From positions 1 through 35,663 of the IMG/VR virus record IMGVR_UViG_3300037231_000019: a stretch of 35,663 nucleotides of DNA, one strand, 5' to 3'. How positions within the stretch are numbered: the stretch's first letter is position 1; every line of letters begins with the position of its first letter. A program made the position numbers and the translations under genes. The notes beneath the pieces were generated by a model. The model was not told the origin of the DNA, did not search any database, and saw only the letters and a list, made by a program, of their open reading frames with translations. The DNA comes from a virus. Below are positions 16,409-24,614 of this stretch, one piece after another.

Positions 16409-19400
16409 ATGGTCGATAAGTCAGGCACTCAGACCTTTACGCAATCGTGGTCCAAGACAGTCAACTGGGCTAAGCAAGCCGGTATCCCTCAATCCGCCTA
16501 CTACCCGGTCTACCAACTCGACTCGCAACGCCTCCTCACCGGCACGCCTATGTCGGAATCCGAACGTATCCGTGCCATTCAAGCTGCCTCCGGACTCAAC
16601 TATTCCTCTGCTCTCCCAACCGATACCCACTCCGACTCTGCTGTCGTCGCCAACGTCAAAACCAATGCCGCCAATATCTTCACTGGGCTCGACCCGATCT
16701 CTCTCGTCAAGAACATCTTCGACACGATAACCAACACAGTCGAGCACCCATCCTCCCTTCTCCACCCCCTCGCCCTTCACTCCCTCGCCTCATGGATACC
16801 CGGTCTAACCGACTTTGCCGAACTCATGGAGGGTAAGGCCGGGCTCAACACACTCCTCCAGAACCCCTTAACCTCTCTTCTCGATGTCCTCCCTCTAACA
16901 GACTACCTCCCCAAGATATTGGCCCACACCGACCAAGGCATCGCTATGGCCGCTAAGCTCGGCATCGCTCCCGACGAACTCTCGAAGATGTCCGCCGCCC
17001 AACTTTCATGGGCACTCGGTAAGAAACTCCCCCTAAAGAACCAAGGAGTCATCGCCACCACCGACGCCGCTGGCCAAACCTCTCTCGCCTCCATGACGGT
17101 TGGCGACCAGCTAAACCTCTACCGCAACGCCAAAAACGTCGGCTCCGAACAATCCGAACTCAACAAGGGACTCATCTCTGCCGAACAAAAGGGCACGAAG
17201 CTAGTCGAAGATATGACTCGCCCGATGATCGAAGCCATCGGTCGCCTCTCCCCTGCCGACAAAGACCTCGCACTCCAAATCTACAAAACGGACTTCCGCT
17301 CTCCCGAAGACATCGCTTTAGACCCCTCCATCCCTCCGCAGGTCCGCAATGCTCTCGACGCCACCTTCTCCACTGAACGCCAAGCTCTTCAACTCCAAAT
17401 GCAGGCCGGGAAAATAGCCGACGTCAAAACAAAACTCGTCAACGATCAAGGTGTCGTCACCGATCAACTCGAAAAGTATCTCGTCACTCCCGGCTCCCGT
17501 GGTGAGAAAGTCCTCCGAGCCGGTACCCTATCCGACGAAGCCCACGCCGCCCATGAAGCCGCCTCTACCCAGTTCAACTCCCTTCTCATAAAGGTAGACC
17601 AGAGCGACAAGTCACTCGACCGATTCGTCTCCACTCTCCACTCCACTTCCGCCGCCGTTTTCCAATCAATCAAGGCCTCCATCTCATCTCTCCCAGACGA
17701 TGCCGCCGAACGTGCTCGCCAAGCCCTCCCATCCGCTGAACGATGGGATCGAACCGTCCCCTCCAACACAGTCGTCCTCCGCAACCTCCTCGGCCTAGGC
17801 CCAGACGAACGCATCTCACTCCACTCGATGAACGCCATTCGTGATCTCTTCTCTCCTGGCGGGCTCATAGACCAAATCTATAAGGCCTACGAGAACCACG
17901 ACTTTAAATCAATGTCCGATTACTCCAAGGTCGCTGTCCGAAAGTTCGACAATAAAGTATTCAAATCCCTCCCCGGTGGACCCAATGGCCATCTCCTCCA
18001 AATCCGCAACACCCTAAAGGGCCTCCAGCAATACTCCCTTGTCCGCTCCAAGCTCATGACAACCATGGATCGACTCTGGAATGGTAAGTCCAAGTTCGAT
18101 AAGACCTCCATCTCCTACCTCGCCGCCGCTGCCCAGAAAGCCGACCAACACTTCATCGAGACTTCCATCCGCAATCCCCCTGGCGTATGGAAGTCCGCCT
18201 ATAACGATGAACTTGTCCGCCAGGTCCAAACCTCGGAGAAAGCCGCCAACCTCATCCCCGACACCCTTACCGCCCTCCACAAGCAGGACCCGAACGCCTG
18301 GCCCGATACCGCCGTGTCCAAGCTCGAAGCCGATCCACGCACAATAATCGAACTCGTTTCCCGTGCCTCCAAAGACTCCTACGGCAACCCGATGCTCCCC
18401 GACCTCCCCGTTGCCCTCTGGAAAGAGATGTCCGACAACGCCTACAACGAACTCGCCTCCCTCCGAGCCCGTGGCCTTGTCCCCCACTACCTCCCACATC
18501 TCTCCCCGAACGACATCAATAAAGAAGCTCGCCCCACTTACAACCTCAAACTCTCCGCCCTCCGCCCCAAATCCGAAGCGGCCATCCATGAGAACATCTT
18601 CGACTATTCCTCATCAGTCTCCGACATCCAACTCGGATTCCTCAAAGGCGCCAAAGAAGCCCTCCACGATGACGTCCTCCAAGAGTTCCACGAAGAGTGG
18701 GTGAAGCCTCACCTCCATAACGCCGCCGATCTCCGAGCCCTTCTCGCCAACTACCTCGCTCCCGACATCCAGGCGAACTCAGAGAAAGTCATAGCCGGTA
18801 CCGCCACCGACAACGTGGACGCTCTTATCCAGGACCAACTCAAAAAGATGGGACTCGTCACCTGGAAGCCCGAATCAGTCTTCGGCAATCTCTCACTCCC
18901 CAAGATGGACGCTGAATACTACATAGATGGCAACCTCGCCAAGGCAATGGAATCAACCGTCCAGAAGATGGACAACCCAACAAACAACATCATGGACAAA
19001 GGGACGAACCTATTCCGCCACTCTATCCTCGGGCTCTCCCCTCGCTTCACCCTTCACATAACCGTTGGCGGATCAGTAATGGTCGCCTTCCGTGGTAACA
19101 AAGAAATGTTCTCTTTCCTCCGAGATGCCGTCCACTACGGTCGCACTGGCAAACTCACTGACGAAACCCTGGCCAAATACCCCGGCCTTGGCGAACGTAT
19201 CGACTCGGCATTCGGTACATCATCCTCCCAAGAGGGTGCCGAGGACATGAAGTTCCACTATCTCGGCGGTAAGCAACTCGGCAATCTCGCAATAGATGAA
19301 CATCTCGCTAACCACCCACATATCCAGGGTGCCCTAGCTCGCCTCAAGGCCGCAGCCAATCTCAACTTCAAGTTCACCCGTGCAGTAACCAAAGCCCAGA

Positions 19401-20470
19401 AGGCTCTCGTCTATCTCGCCGGTTTTGAACGTGCCCTAAAAGATGGATCATTCTACGATGATGTCTACACTCCACAACTTGACGCCGCTGGCAACCCAGT
19501 CCGCCACCCGATAACCGGCAAAGAAATCTACTCTCACTCCCGTGAGAAAGTAGATATGACGGCCGACCAGGCCCATGAAGCCGGGATGCAAGCCGCCATG
19601 TCCGTCATGGGCGATATGCGACATATGACTCCCTTAGAACGTGGCGCTCTTCTCAGAATCTTCCCCTTCTACGGTTGGACAAAACACATCCTCTCCTATG
19701 TCCTCTCCTACCCAGCCGACCACCCCTACCGTGCCACGTTCCTCTCACAACTCGCCACACAAGACTCCTCGAACATCCCATCTGGCCTCGATACCCGTAT
19801 CCAACTCCTCTTCTTCCTCGGCCAGCCTGACGCCCAAGGCAACGTATCCGCAGTAGACACTCGCTTCCTTGACCCGTTCCGAGACACGGCCAACTACGCA
19901 TCGTGGACAGGGTTCTTCGAATCTCTCAACCCGATCATCGCCGCCCCAATCGCCGCCATCGACCCCAACGCATCATTCGGCGGTACTCCTCTCTACACGA
20001 ACTTAACCTTTAACTCTCTCTATGGCATCAAAGCAGCCGGGCCCCAAGGCAACATCTTCACCTCCATAGAACAAATAGTTCCGCAGGTATCCGCCTTGGA
20101 CGCCGCTCTCAACCTCTCCGGCCAGTACTCCTACCTCAAAACAAACGATCCAGGCGGATTCGCCAAGATGGTCGCCAACGCTCTCAACGTCCCATTTGCC
20201 GATGTCCAGAAGATCAACCTCCGCCAGATGGCCGCCAAGTCGGAGATATCCCGCTACCAGATAGCCGAAGCAGACGCCTATAACGCCCTCACCACTGGCG
20301 ACTTCTCCACACTCGACAAGTACCCAGCAGGAGCCACGGTCCCCGATCCACTCGGGACCCAGTACAACGTCACGCCCGCCTACCTCAAAGCTCTCTACAA
20401 CCAAACCGAAAAGCAGTACGGGCTCCCGCCGACCGAAGCGTTGCCGCCGCTCCCAACGCCTGCGATTTGA
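16409..20470 (+). CDS. giant internal virion/ejection protein (1353 aa)
   Basis: By far the largest gene. The protein is mostly helical, without a visible lysozyme or other enzyme motif. Hydrophobic stretches around residues 85-165 are interrupted by Pro/Gly. Near residues 1075-1110 lies ALLRIFPFYGWTKHILSYV, a pattern of the type 'R-PF-WT' seen at the end of large ejected or polyvalent phage proteins. Its size and place at the end of the virion block match T7 gp16/P22 gp16-type proteins that span the envelope on infection. AAGGGTGTCTA precedes the ATG. A terminator hairpin follows at 20527-20553. Confidence 0.65.
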   Translation: MVDKSGTQTFTQSWSKTVNWAKQAGIPQSAYYPVYQLDSQRLLTGTPMSESERIRAIQAASGLNYSSALPTDTHSDSAVVANVKTNAANIFTGLDPISLVKNIFDTITNTVEHPSSLLHPLALHSLASWIPGLTDFAELMEGKAGLNTLLQNPLTSLLDVLPLTDYLPKILAHTDQGIAMAAKLGIAPDELSKMSAAQLSWALGKKLPLKNQGVIATTDAAGQTSLASMTVGDQLNLYRNAKNVGSEQSELNKGLISAEQKGTKLVEDMTRPMIEAIGRLSPADKDLALQIYKTDFRSPEDIALDPSIPPQVRNALDATFSTERQALQLQMQAGKIADVKTKLVNDQGVVTDQLEKYLVTPGSRGEKVLRAGTLSDEAHAAHEAASTQFNSLLIKVDQSDKSLDRFVSTLHSTSAAVFQSIKASISSLPDDAAERARQALPSAERWDRTVPSNTVVLRNLLGLGPDERISLHSMNAIRDLFSPGGLIDQIYKAYENHDFKSMSDYSKVAVRKFDNKVFKSLPGGPNGHLLQIRNTLKGLQQYSLVRSKLMTTMDRLWNGKSKFDKTSISYLAAAAQKADQHFIETSIRNPPGVWKSAYNDELVRQVQTSEKAANLIPDTLTALHKQDPNAWPDTAVSKLEADPRTIIELVSRASKDSYGNPMLPDLPVALWKEMSDNAYNELASLRARGLVPHYLPHLSPNDINKEARPTYNLKLSALRPKSEAAIHENIFDYSSSVSDIQLGFLKGAKEALHDDVLQEFHEEWVKPHLHNAADLRALLANYLAPDIQANSEKVIAGTATDNVDALIQDQLKKMGLVTWKPESVFGNLSLPKMDAEYYIDGNLAKAMESTVQKMDNPTNNIMDKGTNLFRHSILGLSPRFTLHITVGGSVMVAFRGNKEMFSFLRDAVHYGRTGKLTDETLAKYPGLGERIDSAFGTSSSQEGAEDMKFHYLGGKQLGNLAIDEHLANHPHIQGALARLKAAANLNFKFTRAVTKAQKALVYLAGFERALKDGSFYDDVYTPQLDAAGNPVRHPITGKEIYSHSREKVDMTADQAHEAGMQAAMSVMGDMRHMTPLERGALLRIFPFYGWTKHILSYVLSYPADHPYRATFLSQLATQDSSNIPSGLDTRIQLLFFLGQPDAQGNVSAVDTRFLDPFRDTANYASWTGFFESLNPIIAAPIAAIDPNASFGGTPLYTNLTFNSLYGIKAAGPQGNIFTSIEQIVPQVSALDAALNLSGQYSYLKTNDPGGFAKMVANALNVPFADVQKINLRQMAAKSEISRYQIAEADAYNALTTGDFSTLDKYPAGATVPDPLGTQYNVTPAYLKALYNQTEKQYGLPPTEALPPLPTPAI

Positions 20471-20526
20471 CCCTCAGACGTCTAAGTTACTCCGCAGTAT
20501 TGGGGGGTAGGCGGGCCGCAAATCCT

Positions 20527-20553
20527 CCCCCTGGACCATGGCGCCACAGGGGG
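20527..20553 (+). terminator. terminator hairpin after ejection block
   Basis: CCCCCTG (20527-20533) pairs with CAGGGGG (20547-20553); the loop contains the palindrome TGGCGCCA. It lies in the 176-base gap before the XRE gene. The sequence CCCCCTGGACC at its start occurs again at 25328-25338 in another gap. It has only TTCCCC after it, so termination would not be of the classic T-tract type. Confidence 0.55.
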
Positions 20554-20607
20554 TTCCCCGACCCTTAGATCGAAGATAAACCCCTATGTTGCAACTCTCC
20601 GTAACAT

Positions 20608-20636
20608 TTGACGAATATCTTTGCTGCCTCTAGGTT
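20608..20636 (+). promoter_or_regulatory. consensus promoter for the XRE gene
   Basis: TTGACG (20608-20613, five of six matches to the -35 consensus) and TAGGTT (20631-20636, with TA and final T of the -10) are separated by exactly 17 bases. The expected start of transcription is about 3-4 bases before the ATG at 20647, which would make the mRNA practically leaderless. GTAACAT at 20601-20607 abuts the -35 and resembles the repeats upstream of 21242, so it may be an operator half-site. Confidence 0.65.
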
Positions 20637-20646
20637 GGCCCTCCCC

Positions 20647-20889
20647 ATGGCTTCCACTGAACTCCCCCAGTCCGTTCGAGTCACCAAGCTCCGGATCAAG
20701 GTTCTCTCGGTCCCCCACCCCCAGTACCAGGTGGCCGCTCTCGCCGGTATCCACCCCTCCACAATGTCGATGTATGTGAAGGGTGATAAGCCGATACTCG
20801 ACAAACACTTAGTAGCCCTATGCGATCTCTTTGGGTGCGAACCAGACGAGATAGTTGGATGGAGAGATGTGAACGGATTCTATCAGTGA
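20647..20889 (+). CDS. XRE/Cro-type helix-turn-helix regulator
   Basis: The 80-aa product has a Cro/C1-type HTH at about residues 12-60: YQVAALAGIHPSTMSMYVKG forms the turn and recognition helix, and LVALCDLFGCEPDEIVGW the conserved last helices. The frame extends upstream to 20608, but that part coincides with the promoter, so ATG 20647 is preferred. No ribosome binding site is present, consistent with leaderless translation, which is common in actinobacteria. It heads the DNA-metabolism module and is a candidate regulator of its own promoter and of the GTAACAC repeat region downstream. Confidence 0.8.
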   Translation: MASTELPQSVRVTKLRIKVLSVPHPQYQVAALAGIHPSTMSMYVKGDKPILDKHLVALCDLFGCEPDEIVGWRDVNGFYQ

Positions 20890-21128
20890 TACATGTCCAA
20901 CACTCTCGACCTGTTGAACAAGATGTAGAAGTTTTCCGGATGTACTGCGATACCCATAATGTCGGATCAGTATGCGTGATACCTCGTATTGAACTTGTTC
21001 GATTGTCCAGTGTTGACGCTGAAAAGTTCGTTAGAAGTGAAGCCCGTTTGGCTATTAAGGAGATGGAAGAGGGTGGTTGTGACTGTGATAAAGACGAATA
21101 TTCCTCCTGGAATGACTCAATCGTGTAA
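20886..21128 (+). CDS. hypothetical protein with acidic/Cys C-terminus (80 aa)
   Basis: GTG at 20886 overlaps the TGA of the XRE gene (GTGA), giving an 80-aa protein. It has a beta-looking N-terminal half (EVFRMYCDTHNVGSVCVIPR), a helix (ARLAIKEMEEGG) and an acidic end with CDCDKDE. The frame is open further upstream within the XRE gene, but that part looks like a shadow. No family recognised. Coupling suggests action with the XRE regulator. Confidence 0.55.
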   Translation: MIHVQHSRPVEQDVEVFRMYCDTHNVGSVCVIPRIELVRLSSVDAEKFVRSEARLAIKEMEEGGCDCDKDEYSSWNDSIV

Positions 21129-21208
21129 CACGTAACACAGTATGTTTGTACCACCCTAGAGCCTTTGTAACACCTTAACACATCACTTTCGTCGTGTTAG
21201 CGTAACAC
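21125..21208. repeat. cluster of GTAACAC repeats
   Basis: GTAACAC occurs at 21125-21131, 21132-21138, 21167-21173 and 21202-21208, with a TTAACAC variant at 21175-21181 and an inverted GTGTTA at 21194-21199. Six related sites in 84 bases of non-coding DNA just before a leading gene suggest a multi-site operator, or iterons of a replication origin. A related GTAACAT lies beside the XRE promoter. Confidence 0.7.
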
Positions 21209-21210
21209 GA
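21192..21210. promoter_or_regulatory. palindromic operator
   Basis: TCGTGTTA (21192-21199) and TAACACGA (21203-21210) are perfect inverted repeats around a central GCG. It overlaps the probable -35 region (GTAACA, 21202-21207) of a promoter whose -10 is TACTAT (21224-21229, 16-base spacer). Binding here would block transcription of the gene at 21242. The XRE protein or the ribbon-helix-helix-like product of 21242 itself are candidates. Confidence 0.6.
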
Positions 21211-21229
21211 AATGTAATACTAATACTAT
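21202..21229 (+). promoter_or_regulatory. putative promoter of the 21242 operon
   Basis: GTAACA (21202-21207, four of six -35 matches), a 16-base spacer and TACTAT (21224-21229) as -10, in an AT-rich stretch (TAATACTAATACTATAG). Transcription would begin near 21236 just before GAAGGGGCGG, which serves as ribosome binding site or yields a short leader. It is overlapped by the palindromic operator. Confidence 0.5.
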
Positions 21230-21241
21230 AGAAGGGGCGGA

Positions 21242-21730
21242 ATGGCCGACGTTGATCCCTGGCGCATGGAAAAGCCCCATGAGACTTACACGAAGTCAGA
21301 TGTCAAACGTGGCGCTACGGATCACGTCCAGTTCCGTGCTGATTCATTCCACATACGTCGTATAGATGAAATACTTGGACAACGATTAGATTCAGCATTC
21401 AAAACTCGAAGTGACGTATTCCAAGACGCTATAGTAATGTGGCTCGAAGATTGGGACCTTAAACATCCAGACGGTGCGGCCGGTGAACTTCATTACAAGT
21501 TCGCAATGGAACAACAAAAGCGACAACGAGTATCACGTAGGGAGTATCTCGAAACAGTCAAGGAAGAACTAGACGACTTACGGAAAGACGCCGATGTTGA
21601 AGGATTGCGAGCCCTCGCACGCAATATCATTTCCGCCTCAGAAGAGTTGAAACATACCGCTCCCCCGAAGTATATTGCGGAACTAGATCAAATCCTCGCA
21701 GACACCAGGAGAATGCTAGACCCCCAATGA
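21242..21730 (+). CDS. ribbon-helix-helix-like DNA-binding protein
   Basis: Residues 28-71 look like an RHH (MetJ/Arc) fold: a strand HVQFRA (28-33), helix A FHIRRIDEILGQRLDS (36-51) and helix B SDVFQDAIVMWLEDW (57-71). The remaining 90 residues are helical and charged and may form an oligomerisation or helicase-binding tail. RHH proteins bind repeated half-sites, which suits the repeat cluster just upstream, so autoregulation is likely. AAGGGG sits 6 bases before the ATG. The stop overlaps the helicase ATG (ATGA), so it is co-translated with the helicase. Confidence 0.6.
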   Translation: MADVDPWRMEKPHETYTKSDVKRGATDHVQFRADSFHIRRIDEILGQRLDSAFKTRSDVFQDAIVMWLEDWDLKHPDGAAGELHYKFAMEQQKRQRVSRREYLETVKEELDDLRKDADVEGLRALARNIISASEELKHTAPPKYIAELDQILADTRRMLDPQ

Positions 21731-22692
21731 ACATAACCCTCCCTCCGTGGGCCGATACGATCCGCCCACATCAACAGAAAGCTCTCGCCGGTGTCCTTAG
21801 TGCATTCTCCAATGGGGATCAACTCGTCATGTTGGATGCGCCAACGGGCTCAGGCAAAACTCTTATTGGAGAACTGGTCCGTCAGAGTCTCGACGCAAGA
21901 GCCCTTTATCTGTGTTCGTCCATCGCACTACAGACACAGTTCCATCGAGACTTCCCCAACTCGGTCATCCTCAAGGGCCGCTCGAACTACGCCACCGCCG
22001 ACTCCCCCGACCAGTTCCCCGCCCTGAACGCTGGCGACTGCATCAAACGCCGTGAATCCCTCCCAGCCTGTTTCCTCTGTACCGAAGACAATCCCGACGC
22101 CATGCACTGTCGATGGTGCCATCCCGTATCTTCCTGCCCATACGAGATCGCCAAGTTCTCGGCCATCCGTTCCCCACTCGTCTGCACCAACATCCAGTAC
22201 TTTCTCTACGAGGCAAACTACGTCGGCAACCTCCCTCTCAACCGGCAGTTGATTATCGTGGACGAAGCGGATACACTCGAAGACGTAATGATGTCATTCG
22301 TGGAAGTACGAGTAACCGCTCGAAAGGCTAAAGAGTATGGGATTGAGCCGCCATCTAAAAAGACAGTCGAAGCCTCCTGGGTCGAATGGGCGCTTGAAGC
22401 CGAAGAGAAACTTCGGGCTCACAAGGTCACAGGTGAAGGTATTGACGCCATACGTGCTCGCCAATCCCACAGTCGTCTTCTTGGAAACGTCAAACGGCTT
22501 AACGATCCTACACATGGAATATCATCTGGGGGATGGGTTTATACCGGGTATGACAAAGGAGATATTGCTTTCAAACCCGTCACTATTGATTCGCTTACCT
22601 ATGACAACCTCTTCCGGCACTCCCCTAGATGGCTCCTAATGTCTGCTACAACAATATCCTTCGACGTGTTCGCTGAAACGTTGGGTATCTAA
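21727..22692 (+). CDS. XPD/DinG-like helicase, N-terminal half (motor domain 1)
   Basis: The 321-aa product holds the first half of an SF2 helicase of XPD/DinG type: Walker A DAPTGSGKT (37-45), KGRSNYATAD (83-92), a cysteine cluster (Cys105, 115, 118, 128, 131, 137) in the place of the Fe-S domain, DEAD-box-type motif II VDEAD (178-182), and motif III SATT close to the end. It then stops. Motifs IV-VI are absent and appear in the gene at 22830. The two products together (532 aa) would make one complete helicase. Its TAA is followed by ATG of a small Cys/His gene. Confidence 0.82.
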   Translation: MNITLPPWADTIRPHQQKALAGVLSAFSNGDQLVMLDAPTGSGKTLIGELVRQSLDARALYLCSSIALQTQFHRDFPNSVILKGRSNYATADSPDQFPALNAGDCIKRRESLPACFLCTEDNPDAMHCRWCHPVSSCPYEIAKFSAIRSPLVCTNIQYFLYEANYVGNLPLNRQLIIVDEADTLEDVMMSFVEVRVTARKAKEYGIEPPSKKTVEASWVEWALEAEEKLRAHKVTGEGIDAIRARQSHSRLLGNVKRLNDPTHGISSGGWVYTGYDKGDIAFKPVTIDSLTYDNLFRHSPRWLLMSATTISFDVFAETLGI

Positions 22693-22833
22693 ATGCCTAT
22701 CCAATGCGAACAGTCTCATTACGGGCCAGGCTCCTACGGCCACAAATGCTGCCTCAATAAACACGACCGCTCCACTCGCCACTACTGTGAATGCGGCCTA
22801 ACGTGGTCCGAGCCTATCGAGAAGAAAGGATGA
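22693..22833 (+). CDS. 46-aa Cys/His-rich protein between helicase halves
   Basis: This gene starts on the last base pair of spacing after the upstream TAA (TAAATG) and ends with TGA overlapping the next ATG (ATGA). The 46-aa product has five Cys and four His residues arranged as in a small zinc-binding knuckle (KCCLNKH, then HYCECGLTW). It is inserted exactly between the two halves of the helicase. It may bind them, or be a late insertion tolerated at a domain border. No family recognised. Confidence 0.7.
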   Translation: MPIQCEQSHYGPGSYGHKCCLNKHDRSTRHYCECGLTWSEPIEKKG

Positions 22834-23465
22834 ACTGGTCCGGTGTCGCTATCCCTTCCACCTTTCCTATCTCTCGAAGACCTATCTACGTCTATCCCAT
22901 CGCCTCAATGTCCCGAAAGGAAAAGGATGACTCCCAACCTCTCATCGGTGCGGCGGTGCTTAAAATCGCTTCTCTCCATCCGGACAGTAAAATCCTCGTC
23001 CATACAGTCTCATACGATCTCAATAAGGTCATCGAGACTTACCTTGACAACAGCCAGCACTATCTCCGCACGATCACTTATCATTCGAGTGGAGAGAAGC
23101 AACGGGCCATCGACCGTTACCTCTACACTCCTGCGAGCATCCTTCTCGCACCATCTCTGGACAGGGGTATTGACTTGCCAGATGACGACTGTCGGGTCAT
23201 CGTTGTCTGTAAGGTTCCATTCCCCTCTCTTGGCGACAAGCAAATCTCCACAAGGCTCTACAGCAAAGGGGGTCAAAACTGGTACGCAGTACGCACGATC
23301 CGTTCGCTAGTCCAGATGACTGGCCGTGGTATGCGATCTGCCGACGACTTCTGTGAGTCATACATACTCGACTCTCAGTTTCTAAAGATGGTATGGCGTA
23401 AGAACAAACACCTGCTCCCTTCATGGTGGAGGGATGCACTCGTATGGGACAAGGGAGTATTGTGA
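22830..23465 (+). CDS. XPD/DinG-like helicase, C-terminal half (motor domain 2)
   Basis: The frame is open from 22791, but ATG 22830, coupled to the preceding stop, is preferred (211 aa). The sequence resumes where the upstream half stops: FPISRRPIYVYPIASM (about 11-26), then motif IV region SKILVHTVSY, motif V SLDRGIDLPDDDCRVI, and motif VI QMTGRGMRSADD, whose Gly-Arg-Gly-x-Arg carries the arginine finger. There is no P-loop here, so it cannot work alone and must pair with the product of 21727-22692. Confidence 0.82.
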   Translation: MNWSGVAIPSTFPISRRPIYVYPIASMSRKEKDDSQPLIGAAVLKIASLHPDSKILVHTVSYDLNKVIETYLDNSQHYLRTITYHSSGEKQRAIDRYLYTPASILLAPSLDRGIDLPDDDCRVIVVCKVPFPSLGDKQISTRLYSKGGQNWYAVRTIRSLVQMTGRGMRSADDFCESYILDSQFLKMVWRKNKHLLPSWWRDALVWDKGVL

Positions 23466-23466
23466 A

Positions 23467-23676
23467 ATGGACATATCGGGTCGTTTCGACTATCACAAGC
23501 CAGACCAACGCAAGAGTGAACTTCACACCGATGTCCGTAACGAGTGTCATCGCCTTGCGGACCTTCTCAATACTTTTCTTCCCGAAGGGAGGGAGAAGTC
23601 ACTCGCAATAACCCATCTTGAAGAGACAATGTTTTGGAGCAATGCGGCAATCGCACGTTCCAACCCTCTTGACTGA
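23467..23676 (+). CDS. Acb2/Tad1-hairpin-like anti-CBASS sponge protein
   Basis: The 69-aa product closely matches the Acb2-type hairpin family (formerly DUF7681-like): RFDYHKP near the N-terminus (6-12), a first helix (residues about 17-36), the turn LPEGREKSLAITHLEE (38-53) and a second helix with MFWSNAAIAR (55-64). Acb2 hexamers sequester cyclic nucleotide signals and so block CBASS, and in some cases Thoeris, host defence. A longer frame from 23434 overlaps the helicase gene; ATG 23467 with GGGAG 9 bases upstream is preferred. This fold is known to occur in phages of many hosts. Activity here is inferred. Confidence 0.8.
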   Translation: MDISGRFDYHKPDQRKSELHTDVRNECHRLADLLNTFLPEGREKSLAITHLEETMFWSNAAIARSNPLD

Positions 23677-23727
23677 CTTGGTAAGAAGACGCCAAGCCGG
23701 GGTTATTTGACACCCCAATAGTCAAGT

Positions 23728-23764
23728 GAGGGTGCGGGTGCCATTGTGTGAGTACCCGCCCCTC
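23728..23764 (+). terminator. terminator hairpin after Acb2-like gene
   Basis: GAGGG-T-GCGGGT (23728-23739) pairs over 11 bp, with one bulged T, with ACCCGCCCCTC (23754-23764), followed by TATTCCTT. A smaller stem GGGGT/ACCCC (23699-23703/23712-23716) precedes it. It ends the regulator-helicase-Acb2 unit. Confidence 0.6.
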
Positions 23765-23804
23765 TATTCCTTAACCAGTATCCCTCAAATAGAAAGAGAA
23801 TCAA

Positions 23805-24614
23805 ATGGCAGATGTTGAAATCACAGACCCGTGGAAACTCTCATCGGGTCTTCGGGACGATATGGTGCTCCAAATCTTCTCGGCGTACTTCGCACCGGAC
23901 GCCGACTATCAAGGTGGTCGGCAACTCCTCCTCCATCTCATCGGAGTGGACGAACTCGAAGAGCCCCAAACCCTGAAACTCTCCATCGGTGCCGACTGGG
24001 AATCTGCCGACGGCGGGACCACAGTCACCCACCCAACCAAGAAACAGCAACGTATCAATGCCTCGACCATCTACGGGCACTGGATCAGTTCGGCCCAGGA
24101 AATCCCTGAACTCGTCGCAGAACTCCAACGCCGCCCCGGTGGTCCTACCAACGCCAAGGTATGGGAAGGGCTCATCCTCCACCTGCTCGAAAAGGAAATA
24201 ACCTTCGGCCGCAACATCGACCCACAGAAGCGACTCATGCCCGCTGAATACTTCGGGTTGATCCAAGATTCCCCACCTGCTACTATCCCACCCGTGTCAC
24301 CGGCCCCCGTTGCAATGGCCCCCATGGGAATCCCACAGGTACCAGTAGCTCAGGCTCCTGTCGCCAATGGTGTTCCCGGTGGTCAAGTAGCTCCCGCCGT
24401 TGACACCGCCGCACTACTAGCACAAGCCCGTGCTGCCCAAGCCGCACCCGCCCCAACCGGCAATCCGCTATTCGACAAGTACACCGCCCTCGCTCGCACC
24501 ACCGAATGGGGCGTATTTCTCGCAACAGCACTTGCCGATCCAGAGGTACTAGCCGACGATGAGTTTGCCCAACAGGCGATCTCGGGCTCCCTCTACAATG
24601 CGGCACGGGCCTAA
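23805..24614 (+). CDS. hypothetical protein of DNA-metabolism module
   Basis: The 269-aa product has an N-terminal folded region (residues 1-155) with two acidic-aromatic helices, a Pro/Ala/Val-rich linker (about 156-220, containing PVSPAPVAMAPMGIPQVPV) and a C-terminal helical part (225-269). AAAGAGAATCAA precedes the ATG. Domain-linker-domain layouts of this type are seen in phage single-strand binding and recombination mediators, and it stands ahead of a nuclease and a Sak4-like ATPase, but no diagnostic motif is visible. Confidence 0.55.
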   Translation: MADVEITDPWKLSSGLRDDMVLQIFSAYFAPDADYQGGRQLLLHLIGVDELEEPQTLKLSIGADWESADGGTTVTHPTKKQQRINASTIYGHWISSAQEIPELVAELQRRPGGPTNAKVWEGLILHLLEKEITFGRNIDPQKRLMPAEYFGLIQDSPPATIPPVSPAPVAMAPMGIPQVPVAQAPVANGVPGGQVAPAVDTAALLAQARAAQAAPAPTGNPLFDKYTALARTTEWGVFLATALADPEVLADDEFAQQAISGSLYNAARA

